Of a stretch of 58,187 bases of DNA, positions 47,512-56,798 are shown piece by piece. This DNA comes from Calditrichia bacterium. GTDB taxonomy: Bacteria > Calditrichota > Calditrichia > JAJRVZ01. Position 1 is the stretch's first letter. The number at the start of each line of letters is the position of its first letter. The notes under the pieces were generated by a model that saw only the letters and a list, made by a program, of their open reading frames with translations, searched no databases and had not been told where the DNA came from. The stretch is from positions 1 through 58,187 of the forward strand of contig JAGLYF010000239.1 in assembly GCA_023132435.1 (NCBI GenBank), given 5' to 3'. The position numbers and the translations under genes were made by a program.

Positions 47512-47740
47512 GTCTAACATATAAGCGAGCGAAATGAATTCTTAAATCAAGGTCAACTTCAGTACAATTAGATTAACTTTTCTGCCATCACTTAACAAGT
47601 ATAATTTATTAATTTTTAATTGATCCGGCGATTTTCTTTAATTTTGAGTGCGACTCAAAGAACAAAACTCAAAAAAATGTAAATTTATCGTGATGGAATA
47701 TTATTTTCTGTTGAGTTAATAAGGCAAATACATGCTATGT
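47512..47740. repeat. Long intergenic repeat, copy 2
   Basis: It starts with GTCTAACATATAAG and shares TACAATTAGATTAACTTTTC, ATTGATCCG-CGAT, and CAAAGAACAAAA blocks with copy 3 (48,249-48,497). The right-hand core is degraded (GCTATGT). It fills the gap between two minus-strand genes. Confidence 0.8.
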
Positions 47741-47777
47741 ACAATTTTAGATAATATAACCATTTCCAAATATAACT

Positions 47778-48206
47778 TTAATGCAAACGTACACAGCTTA
47801 AAACTTCGTCTTGAGATGTTCTAATATCAAGAATTCTATCTATTTCTACCCCAGAAGAATCGGTTGATAAATTTACTTCAGATTGGGGAGGTAGGGTTTC
47901 TATACAGGCATAACATAATAATTCCGCAGTGACATTATCACAACTAGAATTTATGCGTTCGACTAGTATATTTAAATTTTCTCCGTGACCAAACTTGTCA
48001 CCAGAGATTTTATCAGGATGTAAATCGGAAAGCAATTTTGTGATTTCTGAACAGACAATTTTTGAATCCGTATTAATTATCCCAAGTTGTAGATTATCAC
48101 AATTTGGTTGGTCGAAATCAGTATCGAAAATCTTTTTACATGTTGAAATATAGCAACAGAGAATGAGTGTAATTATGAGTGTCAATTTTTTATTCTGACT
48201 AAACAT
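47778..48206 (-). CDS. Small secreted Cys-containing lipoprotein-like protein
   Basis: This 142-aa protein has a hydrophobic N-terminus ending in a Cys (ISTCKK, Cys23) that may be a lipobox, though the -1 to -3 residues are not ideal. The mature part carries seven more Cys. Unknown function. The GTTAGGT core lies 43 nt upstream on its own strand, and a GGAGG site precedes the ATG. Confidence 0.55.
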   Translation of the reverse strand: MFSQNKKLTLIITLILCCYISTCKKIFDTDFDQPNCDNLQLGIINTDSKIVCSEITKLLSDLHPDKISGDKFGHGENLNILVERINSSCDNVTAELLCYACIETLPPQSEVNLSTDSSGVEIDRILDIRTSQDEVLSCVRLH

Positions 48207-48584
48207 AAATCCTCCAAATCACAAAGGACTTTCATCATATCATCATGCACCTAACATATAAGTAAATGAGATGAGTCTTTATATCAAAATCAACCGCATT
48301 ACAATTAGATTAACTTTTCAGATATCATTTCACAAGTAAGTATTTTATAAATTTTCAATTGATCCGCCGATATTCTTTATTTTTGGTGGCGACTAGTTCA
48401 ACTATTGAGTCAAAGAACAAAATAACGAAAAAATTTATTTTATATCGTAATGGAATACTATTTTCTGTTGAGTTTAAAGGACATGTGTATGTTAGGTAAA
48501 GTTGCGGACTTATTGCCGCTTGTGATCATTTTTGGCCTTCAAACTTTGGTTTTATTTTAAATAATATACAACTTTTTATGCTCC
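48207..48584. other. Intergenic region occupied by repeat copy 3
   Basis: No gene is seen. Most of the stretch is the 249-bp repeat (48,249-48,497). The rest is AT-rich. Confidence 0.55.
48249..48497. repeat. Long intergenic repeat, copy 3, with terminal inverted repeats
   Basis: It begins ACCTAACATATA and ends TGTATGTTAGGT, inverted repeats of about 12 bp with one mismatch. It matches copy 2 throughout. It can be read as an attC-like site with R-type cores or as a MITE-like element. Confidence 0.8.
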
Positions 48585-49205
48585 CTAAGAAACTTGCTGT
48601 TTGTATGATTTATAATGACTTAAAAATAGAAAAAGCCATCCCAGCACCAATAATATCATAACGTGTATCGGGCTAGCAGTTGGCGTTCCTTCAAGGGCTT
48701 TCAAGAAAGGTTGGCCAGCTATTCCGCAGATATACCACGCTGCAATCAACATAAACACATAACCAACCAGTTTAAAATCTGCTGCTGTTGCGGACGCATC
48801 CTTCAGAGCCATTCGTTCTTTAGCCCATAACCAGAGTATTCCGAGGAAGAGCAGCAAGATCAAGGTTCCACCGATACCGAACAACGGGGGGATATGTCCT
48901 AAGGATCCAATTGTCATGCCGATAATAATCGCCAGAAATATTCCTATTCCATATTTCCATACCGTCGATCCTTTTGCGCCTGAATAGAGTAATAATCCAA
49001 TCCCGGCTACTAACGCCCCCAGTGGAACCCCGAAAGACCATAACAAAGTCCAAGTTCCCATGAATGCCCACATCGTCTGATTAAGCTCATCCATTGTTAA
49101 ATTTTTGAAAGCCGAACCCACAAAAATCGACCCAATCACCCCCCAGAGAATTGCCCAGATAACGGCTATCCCGAATAGTACCAAGCCAACTTTTTGTTTA
49201 GTCAT
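48585..49205 (-). CDS. Multi-pass membrane protein of unknown function
   Basis: This 206-aa protein has five to six membrane helices (for example VGLVLFGIAVIWAILWGVIG at residues 6-25). The helices are Gly/Trp-rich. I recognise no family. A GGAGG ribosome binding site precedes the ATG. The ACCTAAC/GTTAGGT core lies 107 nt upstream on its strand. Confidence 0.6.
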   Translation of the reverse strand: MTKQKVGLVLFGIAVIWAILWGVIGSIFVGSAFKNLTMDELNQTMWAFMGTWTLLWSFGVPLGALVAGIGLLLYSGAKGSTVWKYGIGIFLAIIIGMTIGSLGHIPPLFGIGGTLILLLFLGILWLWAKERMALKDASATAADFKLVGYVFMLIAAWYICGIAGQPFLKALEGTPTASPIHVMILLVLGWLFLFLSHYKSYKQQVS

Positions 49206-49652
49206 TTTGCTTTCCTCCTTTTATGAAATTAATTATCAACCACGATTGTTATTTTTGTCCTTTTCCTGATAAATAATTTCCGACGGAAAACAGAAAAAGA
49301 TAATTTTGCCCACCTAACAAATAAGTGAGCCGAATGGATACATACATCATTCCAAATTCCATAACTTCTTATACATCACTAAAACTATTACTCGGATAGG
49401 ATTTAATTTTATCGTCTTTGTCAAACAGAATATTAATAATAGAAGCAGTTTTATCAGAACCGAAGGCGACGCAAATGATATTATAAAAATATCCTTTAAA
49501 ATGAAAGTAATTTTGGGAATGTATATGATAAAAATATTATTGCGATTTCTTCGATAGTTAGGTAGCTTCAATTGTACTGTTTCTATATTCTTATTCTGCT
49601 ATTTAATAACATAAGATAACTGGTCTTTCATAGTAAATCAGGCGATCAGACT
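49206..49652. other. Intergenic region with divergent cassette-like site
   Basis: ACCTAAC (49,312-49,318) and GTTAGGT (49,557-49,563) bracket about 252 nt. The first 18 nt (CCTAACAAATAAGTGAGC) match copy 2, and the remainder is diverged. A 74-codon minus-strand frame at 49,347-49,571 is not convincing. The kinase promoter should lie at the right end. Confidence 0.5.
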
Positions 49653-52037
49653 ATGGTAGGCAAAACCATATCACACTACAAGATCATTGAACGCATCGGC
49701 ACCGGTGGCATGGGCATCGTCTATAAAGCCCAAGACCTCAAACTTGATCGTTTCGTCGCTCTTAAATTCTTACCACCACAACTGACCACCAGCGAAGAAG
49801 AGAAACAACGCTTTATTCATGAAGCCAAAGCAGCATCTTCTTTAGACCACAATAACATCTGCGCTATTCATGAAATAGATGAAACTGAGGAAGGGCAGTT
49901 GTTCATCAGCATGGCTTACTATGAAGGCGAAACGTTAGACAAAAAGATTAAAGATAAGCCATTACCGGTTGAAGAGGCAATCGACATCACTATCCAGATA
50001 GCACAGGGTCTTACCAAAGCGCATGAGAAAGAGATTGTGCATCGAGATATTAAACCGGCGAACATCATGCTGACGAAGGAAGGTGTAGTCAAGGTTCTTG
50101 ATTTTGGTTTAGCAAAGCTTTCTACGCAAACAAAGCTGACCAAAGAATCGACCACATTAGGCACTGTTTCTTATATGTCTCCGGAACAGGCGAAAGGCGA
50201 GGAAGTTGATTATAGAACAGATATTTGGTCTTTAGCCGTCATCCTCTATGAGATGCTGACCGGGCAACTTCCTTTTAGAGGCGACTATGAATCTGCTGTT
50301 ATTTATTCCATCCTAAATGATTTGCAGGAGCCAGTCACCGCATTGCGCACTGGTGTGCCGATGGAATTGGAACGCATCGTTAATAAATGTCTTCAAAAGA
50401 GCCCGTCAGATCGGTATCAACATATTGATGAATTGATCGTCGATTTGCGAGGTCTGAGAAGAGAATCTGAGTCAACTATTATTCCATCTAAAGAAGAAAA
50501 ACAAAAGAAGCGTTCTAAATATGTTATCATGTCAGTAGCAGTTTTATCAATTTTAATTCTTATTATCGCTGGATACTTCATTTTGATACAACCGAGTGAA
50601 AAAAGTGTATCAGGCTGGGAAAATTCGATTGCTGTTTTGCCTTTTGCCGATCTGAGTCCCAATAAAGATCAGGAATACTTTTGTGATGGTATGACTGAAC
50701 AGATCATTACAAATCTGAGCAAGATAAATCGGTTAAAAGTAATTGGTCGAACCTCTGTTATGTCATACAAAAACACAGATAAAAAACTGCCTGAGATCGG
50801 GAAAGAATTAAATGTTTCACATATCTTGGAAGGAAGTATCAGGAAATATGGCAATAGTATCAGAGTGACAGCACAGTTAATTAACACAGAAGACGGCTCT
50901 CACATATGGGCGGATGACTTTGATAGGGAATTAGAGCATGTCTTTGAGGTTCAGGACGATATATCTGAAATGATTTCAGGAGTATTGCTACAGAAATTAT
51001 CCGTCGAAGAAATAGGAGAAGTTAAATCCCAAAAACCGCAGAATATTGAAGCTTGGGAATATTATCTGAAAGGAAAATATTTTCATATAAATAAATTTAT
51101 AGATGCAACCGGGAGCATGGATGATTTTAATACATCTGAGCTGATGTTAAAAAAGGCTATTGAACTCGATCCAAATTATGCTCCCTCGTATGCAGCTCTG
51201 GCTGATCTTTATAACTCATATTACAATATTGAGGCACAAAATGAAGATGAGAAGAAAAAATATCTTGATTTACAAGAGAAATATATCGAGACAGCGTATA
51301 ATTTAGATCCCAATTCAGCTGATGTATACTCGATTATGGGATATGTTCATGAGGCAAAAGGTGAACTAAAAAAAGCTTATGAAAGCTTCAAAAAAGCGAT
51401 TTTGATCCAACCCAATTGGTGGGAACCCCATTATTCCTTGGCCGACTTCTATAATAGTCGAGGCCTTTACCATTTAGCTATTAAATACCGTACCAAAGCC
51501 ATAGAATTAAATCCTTTATACCCATCATCTTATGTTAGACGCTCTATTTATTTCTCTTATATAGGAGAACTTAATAAAGCCGAGATAGATTTGCAGAAAG
51601 CTTTGGAGATTAATCCAGATCACCGGACGGCTACTGGTTATTATGGATATATATTGATCTTATTGGAAAAATATGATGAGGCAGAGATAATCATAACAAA
51701 ACGAGAAAAAATTCATCCTAATTCAAGTTCAAATTCACTCCTGAGAGCTTGTTTATCTGCTGCGAAGGGTGAAAGAGTAAAAATGCCTGAGATAAATATT
51801 AGTGCTTTTTATAAGTCCAGACTCTATCTTTTATTAAAAATGAGGGAAGAAGTTATACAGTATTTGAATGAGGATTTTGAGATACTAAAAAAATCAGAAG
51901 GATCAAGATATTTATGGCTGAAGAATCAACCATTATGCGATTTTCTCCGCTCCGACCCCCGCTTCCAAGAAATATTGGCAACACACAAAGAAATTTATGA
52001 AGAGAATTTGGCGAAGTATGGGGATATTGATATATGA
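49653..52037 (+). CDS. Ser/Thr protein kinase with TolB-like and TPR domains (first of pair)
   Basis: This 794-aa receptor-like kinase has a PknB-type domain (about residues 1-270) with GTGGMGIVYKA, VALKFL (Lys), HRDIKPAN and DFGLAK. A membrane helix follows (about 290-312), then a TolB-N/FlgO-like domain (about 325-450; SIAVLPFADLSPNKDQEYFC), then TPR repeats to the end. All kinase residues for activity are present. The stop overlaps the ATG of the second kinase (ATGA). Substrates are not known. Confidence 0.9.
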   Translation: MVGKTISHYKIIERIGTGGMGIVYKAQDLKLDRFVALKFLPPQLTTSEEEKQRFIHEAKAASSLDHNNICAIHEIDETEEGQLFISMAYYEGETLDKKIKDKPLPVEEAIDITIQIAQGLTKAHEKEIVHRDIKPANIMLTKEGVVKVLDFGLAKLSTQTKLTKESTTLGTVSYMSPEQAKGEEVDYRTDIWSLAVILYEMLTGQLPFRGDYESAVIYSILNDLQEPVTALRTGVPMELERIVNKCLQKSPSDRYQHIDELIVDLRGLRRESESTIIPSKEEKQKKRSKYVIMSVAVLSILILIIAGYFILIQPSEKSVSGWENSIAVLPFADLSPNKDQEYFCDGMTEQIITNLSKINRLKVIGRTSVMSYKNTDKKLPEIGKELNVSHILEGSIRKYGNSIRVTAQLINTEDGSHIWADDFDRELEHVFEVQDDISEMISGVLLQKLSVEEIGEVKSQKPQNIEAWEYYLKGKYFHINKFIDATGSMDDFNTSELMLKKAIELDPNYAPSYAALADLYNSYYNIEAQNEDEKKKYLDLQEKYIETAYNLDPNSADVYSIMGYVHEAKGELKKAYESFKKAILIQPNWWEPHYSLADFYNSRGLYHLAIKYRTKAIELNPLYPSSYVRRSIYFSYIGELNKAEIDLQKALEINPDHRTATGYYGYILILLEKYDEAEIIITKREKIHPNSSSNSLLRACLSAAKGERVKMPEINISAFYKSRLYLLLKMREEVIQYLNEDFEILKKSEGSRYLWLKNQPLCDFLRSDPRFQEILATHKEIYEENLAKYGDIDI

Positions 52038-54466
52038 TTGGTAAAACCATATCACACTACAAAATCACCGAAAAACTTGGTGGCGGAGGCATGGGTATCG
52101 TTTACAAAGCCGAAGACACCAAGCTTATCAGAACAGTAGCTTTAAAATTCCTACCGCCAGAACTAACCCGTGATCCTGATTCTAAAAAGCGATTCATCCA
52201 TGAGGCACAAGCAGCTTCAGCCCTTCAGCACAATAATATTTGTACAATTCATGATGTAGATGAGACTGAAGATGGACAGTCTTTCATTGTTATGGATTTT
52301 TATGATGGTGAAACACTGAAGAAAAAAATCGAACGAAAACCGTTAGATATTGATGAATCTATAGAAATTTCTATTCAGGTAGCTCAAGGATTAGACAAAG
52401 CTCATAAAAAAGATATAGTACACCGTGATATAAAGCCTGCTAATATTATGATTACCGAAGAGGGTACACCAAAGATAGTAGATTTTGGTTTAGCCAAACT
52501 GACAAGTTTTACACGGTTGACTAAAGAAGGTGTTTCTGTCGGTACTGTTGCTTACATGTCTCCTGAACAGACGAAAAGTGAAGAAGTCGACTCACGAAGT
52601 GATATCTGGTCATTGGGCATCGTTCTTTACGAAATGATCACAGGTCAAATGCCATTCAGAGGAGACTACGATCAGGCAGTTGTTTATGCAATAATTAATG
52701 AAGAACCTGTACCAGTAACGAGTTTGAGAACTGGTGTGCCGTTGGAACTGGAACGAATCATCAATAAGTGTCTGCAAAAAAGCCCGGCTGAAAGGTATCA
52801 ACATGTTGATGAATTGATTGTGGATTTACGCCAAATTAAAGGAGAATCAGAATCAAAATCTTCCCAATCAAATAAAGGTATGGATCTTGAATCTCCAAAG
52901 AAGAGGGAAAAACTTATTAAGTTTTCTGTCATTCTACTATCTATTGTTGTAATCATGGTGGCTGGATATTTTTTCATTGATAGAATTATTCAGACTGAAG
53001 TGCCCGAATTTAAAGCAACTTCTGAAACTCAATGGGAAAATTCTATTGCTGTACTTCCTTTTGCAGATTTAAGTCCAAACAAGGATCAGGAATACTTCTG
53101 CGACGGTATGACCGAACAGATTCTTACCAATCTAAGTAAATTGAATAAATTAAAAGTAACTGCTCGTACATCAGTTAATCAATACCGGAATACTGAAAAA
53201 ACAATACCTGAAATTGGTGATGAGTTGGAAGTAAAAAACATATTGGAAGGCAGTGTATTTAAATATGGCAATAGTGTGAGGATAACGGCTCAATTAGTTA
53301 ATACAAAGGACGGTTCTCATATCTGGGCGGAGATTTATGATCGGGACTTAGCAAATCTCTTTGCAATACTGGATGATGTTTCAAAATCGATAGCTGGTGT
53401 GTTGTTAGAAAAATTATCTGTAAATGAAGTTGAAGAAATTCAGACTAAAAGACCAAGTAATATAGATGCCTATGAATATTACCTTAAGGGTAATTATTTT
53501 CATAATAAATTTTTTTGGGGACAATTTAAAAATGAAGATTTTAATACATCGGAAATGATGTATAAAAAAGCCATCACTCTCGATTCAAACTTTGCTCTCT
53601 CATATGCAGGTTTGGCTGATCTTTATAATACATATTGGAATTACAGAGCACAGTTTGAAGAAGAAAAACAAAAATATCTTGAGTTACAAGAGAAGTATAT
53701 AATAATTGCTTTCAGTTTAGATTCGCTTTCAGCTGATGTAAACGTAGTTAAATACTGGATTCATTTTGCAAAAGCTGAAACAGAAAAGGCGTATGAATGC
53801 ATTAAAAGGGCGCTAAATATTAACTCTAATAATGGTGACTACAATAGAGCATTTGGAAGATTTTTATCTAACATCGGGCTAGCCTACCAATCTATTAATT
53901 ACTATAATAAAACCATAGAATTAGATCCTTTATCAACAATTGCATATATTTCTCGTGGTCAAGCATATTATCAAATTGGGAAATTTATTGATGCGGCGAC
54001 AAATTATCAAAAGGCCTTAGAAATTGATACAAAATCTTATTTAGCCCTTGGTAATTATGCAGAATTATTGATTGCCTTAAAAAACTATGAAAAAGCTGAA
54101 GAATTGTTGATGAGAATTGATGATGAAACAGTTCCTCTTTGTGGATACTGGATAGCTCTGCTTCATGCAGCAAAGGGTGAGAAAGAAGAAGCTCTTAAAA
54201 TTTTGAATGATTTAGATATTTGGAAACATTTGATTCCAAGTATTTATATTCTCTTAGGAATGAATGAAGAGGTTTTTAAGACTCTAGATGAGGGGTATGA
54301 TGAAGCATATGAATGGGATCGTTCTTGGTATCTTCAATTAAAAAATCATCCACTTTATAAGAACCTCCTTACCGACCCCCGCTTCCAAGAAATACTGACA
54401 AAACATAAAAAATTATATGAAAAGAATTTGGCGAAGTACGGTGATATTGAAGCATTAATAAATTAA
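52034..54466 (+). CDS. Ser/Thr protein kinase with TolB-like and TPR domains (second of pair)
   Basis: This 810-aa paralogue of the preceding gene has the same order: kinase (GGGGMGIVYKA, VALKFL, HRDIKPAN, DFGLAK), a membrane helix (about residues 293-315), a TolB-like domain (SIAVLPFADLSPNKDQEYFC) and TPRs. It begins within the stop of the first kinase, so the two should be made together. The TPR halves differ most, which suggests different ligands or partners after duplication. Confidence 0.9.
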   Translation: MIGKTISHYKITEKLGGGGMGIVYKAEDTKLIRTVALKFLPPELTRDPDSKKRFIHEAQAASALQHNNICTIHDVDETEDGQSFIVMDFYDGETLKKKIERKPLDIDESIEISIQVAQGLDKAHKKDIVHRDIKPANIMITEEGTPKIVDFGLAKLTSFTRLTKEGVSVGTVAYMSPEQTKSEEVDSRSDIWSLGIVLYEMITGQMPFRGDYDQAVVYAIINEEPVPVTSLRTGVPLELERIINKCLQKSPAERYQHVDELIVDLRQIKGESESKSSQSNKGMDLESPKKREKLIKFSVILLSIVVIMVAGYFFIDRIIQTEVPEFKATSETQWENSIAVLPFADLSPNKDQEYFCDGMTEQILTNLSKLNKLKVTARTSVNQYRNTEKTIPEIGDELEVKNILEGSVFKYGNSVRITAQLVNTKDGSHIWAEIYDRDLANLFAILDDVSKSIAGVLLEKLSVNEVEEIQTKRPSNIDAYEYYLKGNYFHNKFFWGQFKNEDFNTSEMMYKKAITLDSNFALSYAGLADLYNTYWNYRAQFEEEKQKYLELQEKYIIIAFSLDSLSADVNVVKYWIHFAKAETEKAYECIKRALNINSNNGDYNRAFGRFLSNIGLAYQSINYYNKTIELDPLSTIAYISRGQAYYQIGKFIDAATNYQKALEIDTKSYLALGNYAELLIALKNYEKAEELLMRIDDETVPLCGYWIALLHAAKGEKEEALKILNDLDIWKHLIPSIYILLGMNEEVFKTLDEGYDEAYEWDRSWYLQLKNHPLYKNLLTDPRFQEILTKHKKLYEKNLAKYGDIEALIN

Positions 54467-54631
54467 TCTATCATTTTCCTATCATTTAATTCCCGCCTAC
54501 ATCAATCTGAATTTCTATGTGAAAACTTTATTCCCCAATTTCCAAATTCACATTAAAAAATTATTTTTTAGATATTTACTTATAGAATGGTGTGTCATTC
54601 ATAACAACTTTTAAGTTGAATTCAACAAAAC

Positions 54632-54664
54632 AAAAACCCCGATGACACACCGTCGGGGTTTTTT
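54632..54664 (+). terminator. Intrinsic terminator/attenuator upstream of the replication-like gene
   Basis: AAAAACCCCGA (54,632-54,642) and TCGGGGTTTTT (54,653-54,663) form a strong stem with a T-run. The loop and right arm contain ATGACACACC, complementary to GGTGTGTCAT about 54 nt upstream, so an alternative fold exists. The ATG of the next gene is 24 nt beyond. Confidence 0.8.
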
Positions 54665-54687
54665 AGTTTATATGAAGGGACAATATT

Positions 54688-55722
54688 ATGAAAACACGAA
54701 GCACAAGAAACCAACCGTTTTGTTGGCAGGAAAAAAAAGTTCTGCGGCTATTAAAAGAAAAATTTAAAGGTTCCAAACTGGCCAAATTGAGGAATTTATA
54801 CTTAACAATTACCCAAATGGATAGTGACTTTAACGGAAAGCATATTAATTGGTATACAAAAAGTCTATCTACCTATTCCGGCTTATCGGTAAAATGGATA
54901 CCAACCGGATTGAAAGTATTTGAAGAACTTAATATTGTAAAAATTGTCCGGAACAGGGATAAATATGGCCGATTTCAAATAAATGAATTGATTTTCACCC
55001 CTGAAAGCGTAGCAAAGTCCAAAACTACCGATGTGCCAAAACCCGCTAGCGGTAAACCGGCTAGCGGAAGAACGGCTAGCGGAAAACTACCATCATCAGA
55101 AGATAGTACTAGTAAAGAAGATAGTAATATATTAGAAGATAATACTAATACTAAGGGCGGGAGCATTAGCCTCTCTTCTAAAATATCTTCTGAAGACATA
55201 AAGGCAGTCTTTAGTAGCCAAAGAACTACTGAATATGTTCCTGCCAGCATCACAGAATACGAGCAACACCTTGGTCTTGCTGTTAATGGGCCCCCGGGGA
55301 ATGGTTCATCCGACGCTGATGCGCTGCCTGATGTTGACTATATGAACGATGCTGTCAAATTACATTATCTGCTGAACCGCTCCGACATTGATAATTTTCA
55401 GCAATCTAAAATGTATGAATACTATGTCCCACAATTACTTATCCGCCGACCGCATTTGGCTGTCAAATTGCTGGATAAATTCATCAGCCATCCTAAGTCG
55501 CAAATTTCACCTGAACAAATTAATGATTTTAATGAGACGGCATATGTACATTTTGAAGCTTCTGAATCTGAAGAACTTCTGCGGCAAAACAATGACCAGC
55601 AAAAAGATATTGTTGAAGAAGATATGTCGCCCGTAAAGCCATCACGGAAGCAACTTGAATATGAAAGAATAAAAGAACTTGCCGATGGATTTGAAAAACA
55701 TTTTCCGGTCACAGCCAAATAA
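54688..55722 (+). CDS. Winged-helix protein, putative replication or plasmid-type regulator
   Basis: This 344-aa protein starts with a basic winged-helix-like domain (about residues 10-105; WQEKKVLRLLKEKF, YTKSLSTYSGLSVKWIPTGLK, IVRNRDKYGRFQINEL) of the kind found in plasmid or phage replication initiators. A low-complexity Ser/Thr/Asp linker carries three PASGK-like repeats. A C-terminal helical region follows. The assignment is tentative; a regulator is the alternative. AGGGA lies upstream of the ATG. Confidence 0.5.
   Translation: MKTRSTRNQPFCWQEKKVLRLLKEKFKGSKLAKLRNLYLTITQMDSDFNGKHINWYTKSLSTYSGLSVKWIPTGLKVFEELNIVKIVRNRDKYGRFQINELIFTPESVAKSKTTDVPKPASGKPASGRTASGKLPSSEDSTSKEDSNILEDNTNTKGGSISLSSKISSEDIKAVFSSQRTTEYVPASITEYEQHLGLAVNGPPGNGSSDADALPDVDYMNDAVKLHYLLNRSDIDNFQQSKMYEYYVPQLLIRRPHLAVKLLDKFISHPKSQISPEQINDFNETAYVHFEASESEELLRQNNDQQKDIVEEDMSPVKPSRKQLEYERIKELADGFEKHFPVTAK
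55045..55089. repeat. Three 15-bp direct repeats inside the winged-helix gene
   Basis: GCTAGCGGTAAACCG, GCTAGCGGAAGAACG and GCTAGCGGAAAACTA follow one another directly. Each begins with the palindrome GCTAGC. They encode the PASGK/TASGK units and look like iterons. Confidence 0.7.
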
Positions 55723-55846
55723 AGAGATTATACATTGTTGAAAAATTATCGCACCGATAAAAATGCAACAAAACGGTAAGACTATAGTTGATGGTGTGAT
55801 TAGACTATTGCCAAGAGTAAAGCCGATAAGTTTGGTGAATTAAATT

Positions 55847-55888
55847 TTTAGTCACGAATCGGTTCTGGCCTGTCTTTTGATGGGAAAT
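55847..55888 (+). pseudogene. Relic of the FGHE gene 3' end
   Basis: The frame reads FSHESVLACLLMGN. The intact gene at 44,700-45,395 ends FGHEMVLASMLMGN. A stop lies two codons before the relic in this frame, so nothing else of the gene remains. Confidence 0.85.
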
Positions 55889-56024
55889 ACAAGAAATTTG
55901 AAAATACGCCACTGTCCGCCAATGTTTCAATAAGTAATACATTCTTACAATTTACGGCAATTAAACCGACAGGATTGAAGTGTGTGCCGATTTTGGCAAT
56001 TTCTTGCGGTGAGTGGCGAAGCAA
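55847..56024. repeat. Direct repeat, copy 2
   Basis: It is the partner of 45,345-45,530. Similarity ends near GAAGCAA at 56,024. Confidence 0.85.
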
Positions 56025-56051
56025 CAACGGCCTCTGGGAAAATAATTGCTG

Positions 56052-56474
56052 TTATGGGTTGGTTTTGTTTTGTGTTATTTCGTTATGAGTTTTTAGAAGA
56101 TTCTTTTTCTTCATGAAGTGACTTATAATAAAAAGAATACCTACAACAACGAATGGGAAAGTAATCGTTAGGATGATCCCAAGGCTCATGCCGACAGAAT
56201 GGTTCATATTATAATTATGCATAAAGATAATTGGGCTCAGTCCAAGACCTATTACTGTAAAGATGATACCACCAATATATTCCCATTTCCATGCAACAAT
56301 AAGTAAGGCTAGTAAAATAAAAGATGGAATAAGATGCATCAAAAAACCGCCAAGTTGTTGCCAGATGGTTAGCCCGGGTGCAAAAGAATCAGCTGCAAAC
56401 ATACTGATAAAAAGTATTGCAAGAATACAGACAACTCGTGGGAGCCAATGAATTACGCTGATAGACGTTTTCAT
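56052..56474 (-). CDS. Small four-helix membrane protein of unknown function
   Basis: This 140-aa protein has four membrane helices (about residues 11-30, 40-62, 68-86 and 96-120) and a basic-to-polar tail. It resembles small conserved membrane proteins often found in integron cassettes and near Bacteroidetes repeats, but I cannot name the family firmly. An attC-like site lies about 140 nt upstream on its strand. Confidence 0.6.
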   Translation of the reverse strand: MKTSISVIHWLPRVVCILAILFISMFAADSFAPGLTIWQQLGGFLMHLIPSFILLALLIVAWKWEYIGGIIFTVIGLGLSPIIFMHNYNMNHSVGMSLGIILTITFPFVVVGILFIISHFMKKKNLLKTHNEITQNKTNP

Positions 56475-56798
56475 TATTTTTCCATTTTAATTTTGTCCTA
56501 CTCGTATGGCTTTTCGGTGTCGCCCCGTTTTTTTAGTGGTTGCTGGTCTCCACATTTTATTTATTGTTGGTGCTTGTGTCTGTCAGTGTACGCTTTGTTG
56601 TTTTATAAACTTGCACATAACGTTTCGCGGATATGAGAAGTCCGAGTGAAGCGAGGATTTGGGCGAAAGCCGAAGGCTGTAGCCTCATATCCGCTGTTAT
56701 ATGACCCGAAGGGCAAGGTTGCGAAGCAACCGCAGAGTTCCGAACCCCGCCACATTCTTTGCTATTTTCCAACATTTCAATCTCATCTCCTCATAAAT
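56475..56798. other. Intergenic region holding the attC-like site
   Basis: No convincing gene is seen in these 324 nt. The left part is GC-mixed spacer, the middle is the attC-like site, and the right part has further short inverted repeats (CCCGAAGGG, GGTTGCGAAGCAACC). Confidence 0.5.
56615..56702. other. attC-like recombination site
   Basis: ACATAAC (56,615-56,621) and GTTATAT (56,696-56,702) bracket an exact 11-bp stem GCGGATATGAG/CTCATATCCGC with 5-nt and 1-nt spacers. Inner inverted repeats are present. The 88-bp length and architecture match integron attC sites. The cores deviate at one position from RYYYAAC/GTTRRRY. Confidence 0.65.

Larger units (their letters stand above)
55723..56051. 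other. Intergenic region with element relics and repeat copy 2
   Basis: No intact gene is seen. A possible polymerase-gene tail lies at 55,799-55,843 (IRLLPRVKPISLVN then stop), followed by the FGHE relic and direct-repeat copy 2. Confidence 0.5.

Noticed and set aside
49347..49571. 74-codon minus-strand reading frame
   Set aside because: Lies inside a cassette-like repeat gap, is AT-driven, and has no ribosome binding site or family resemblance.
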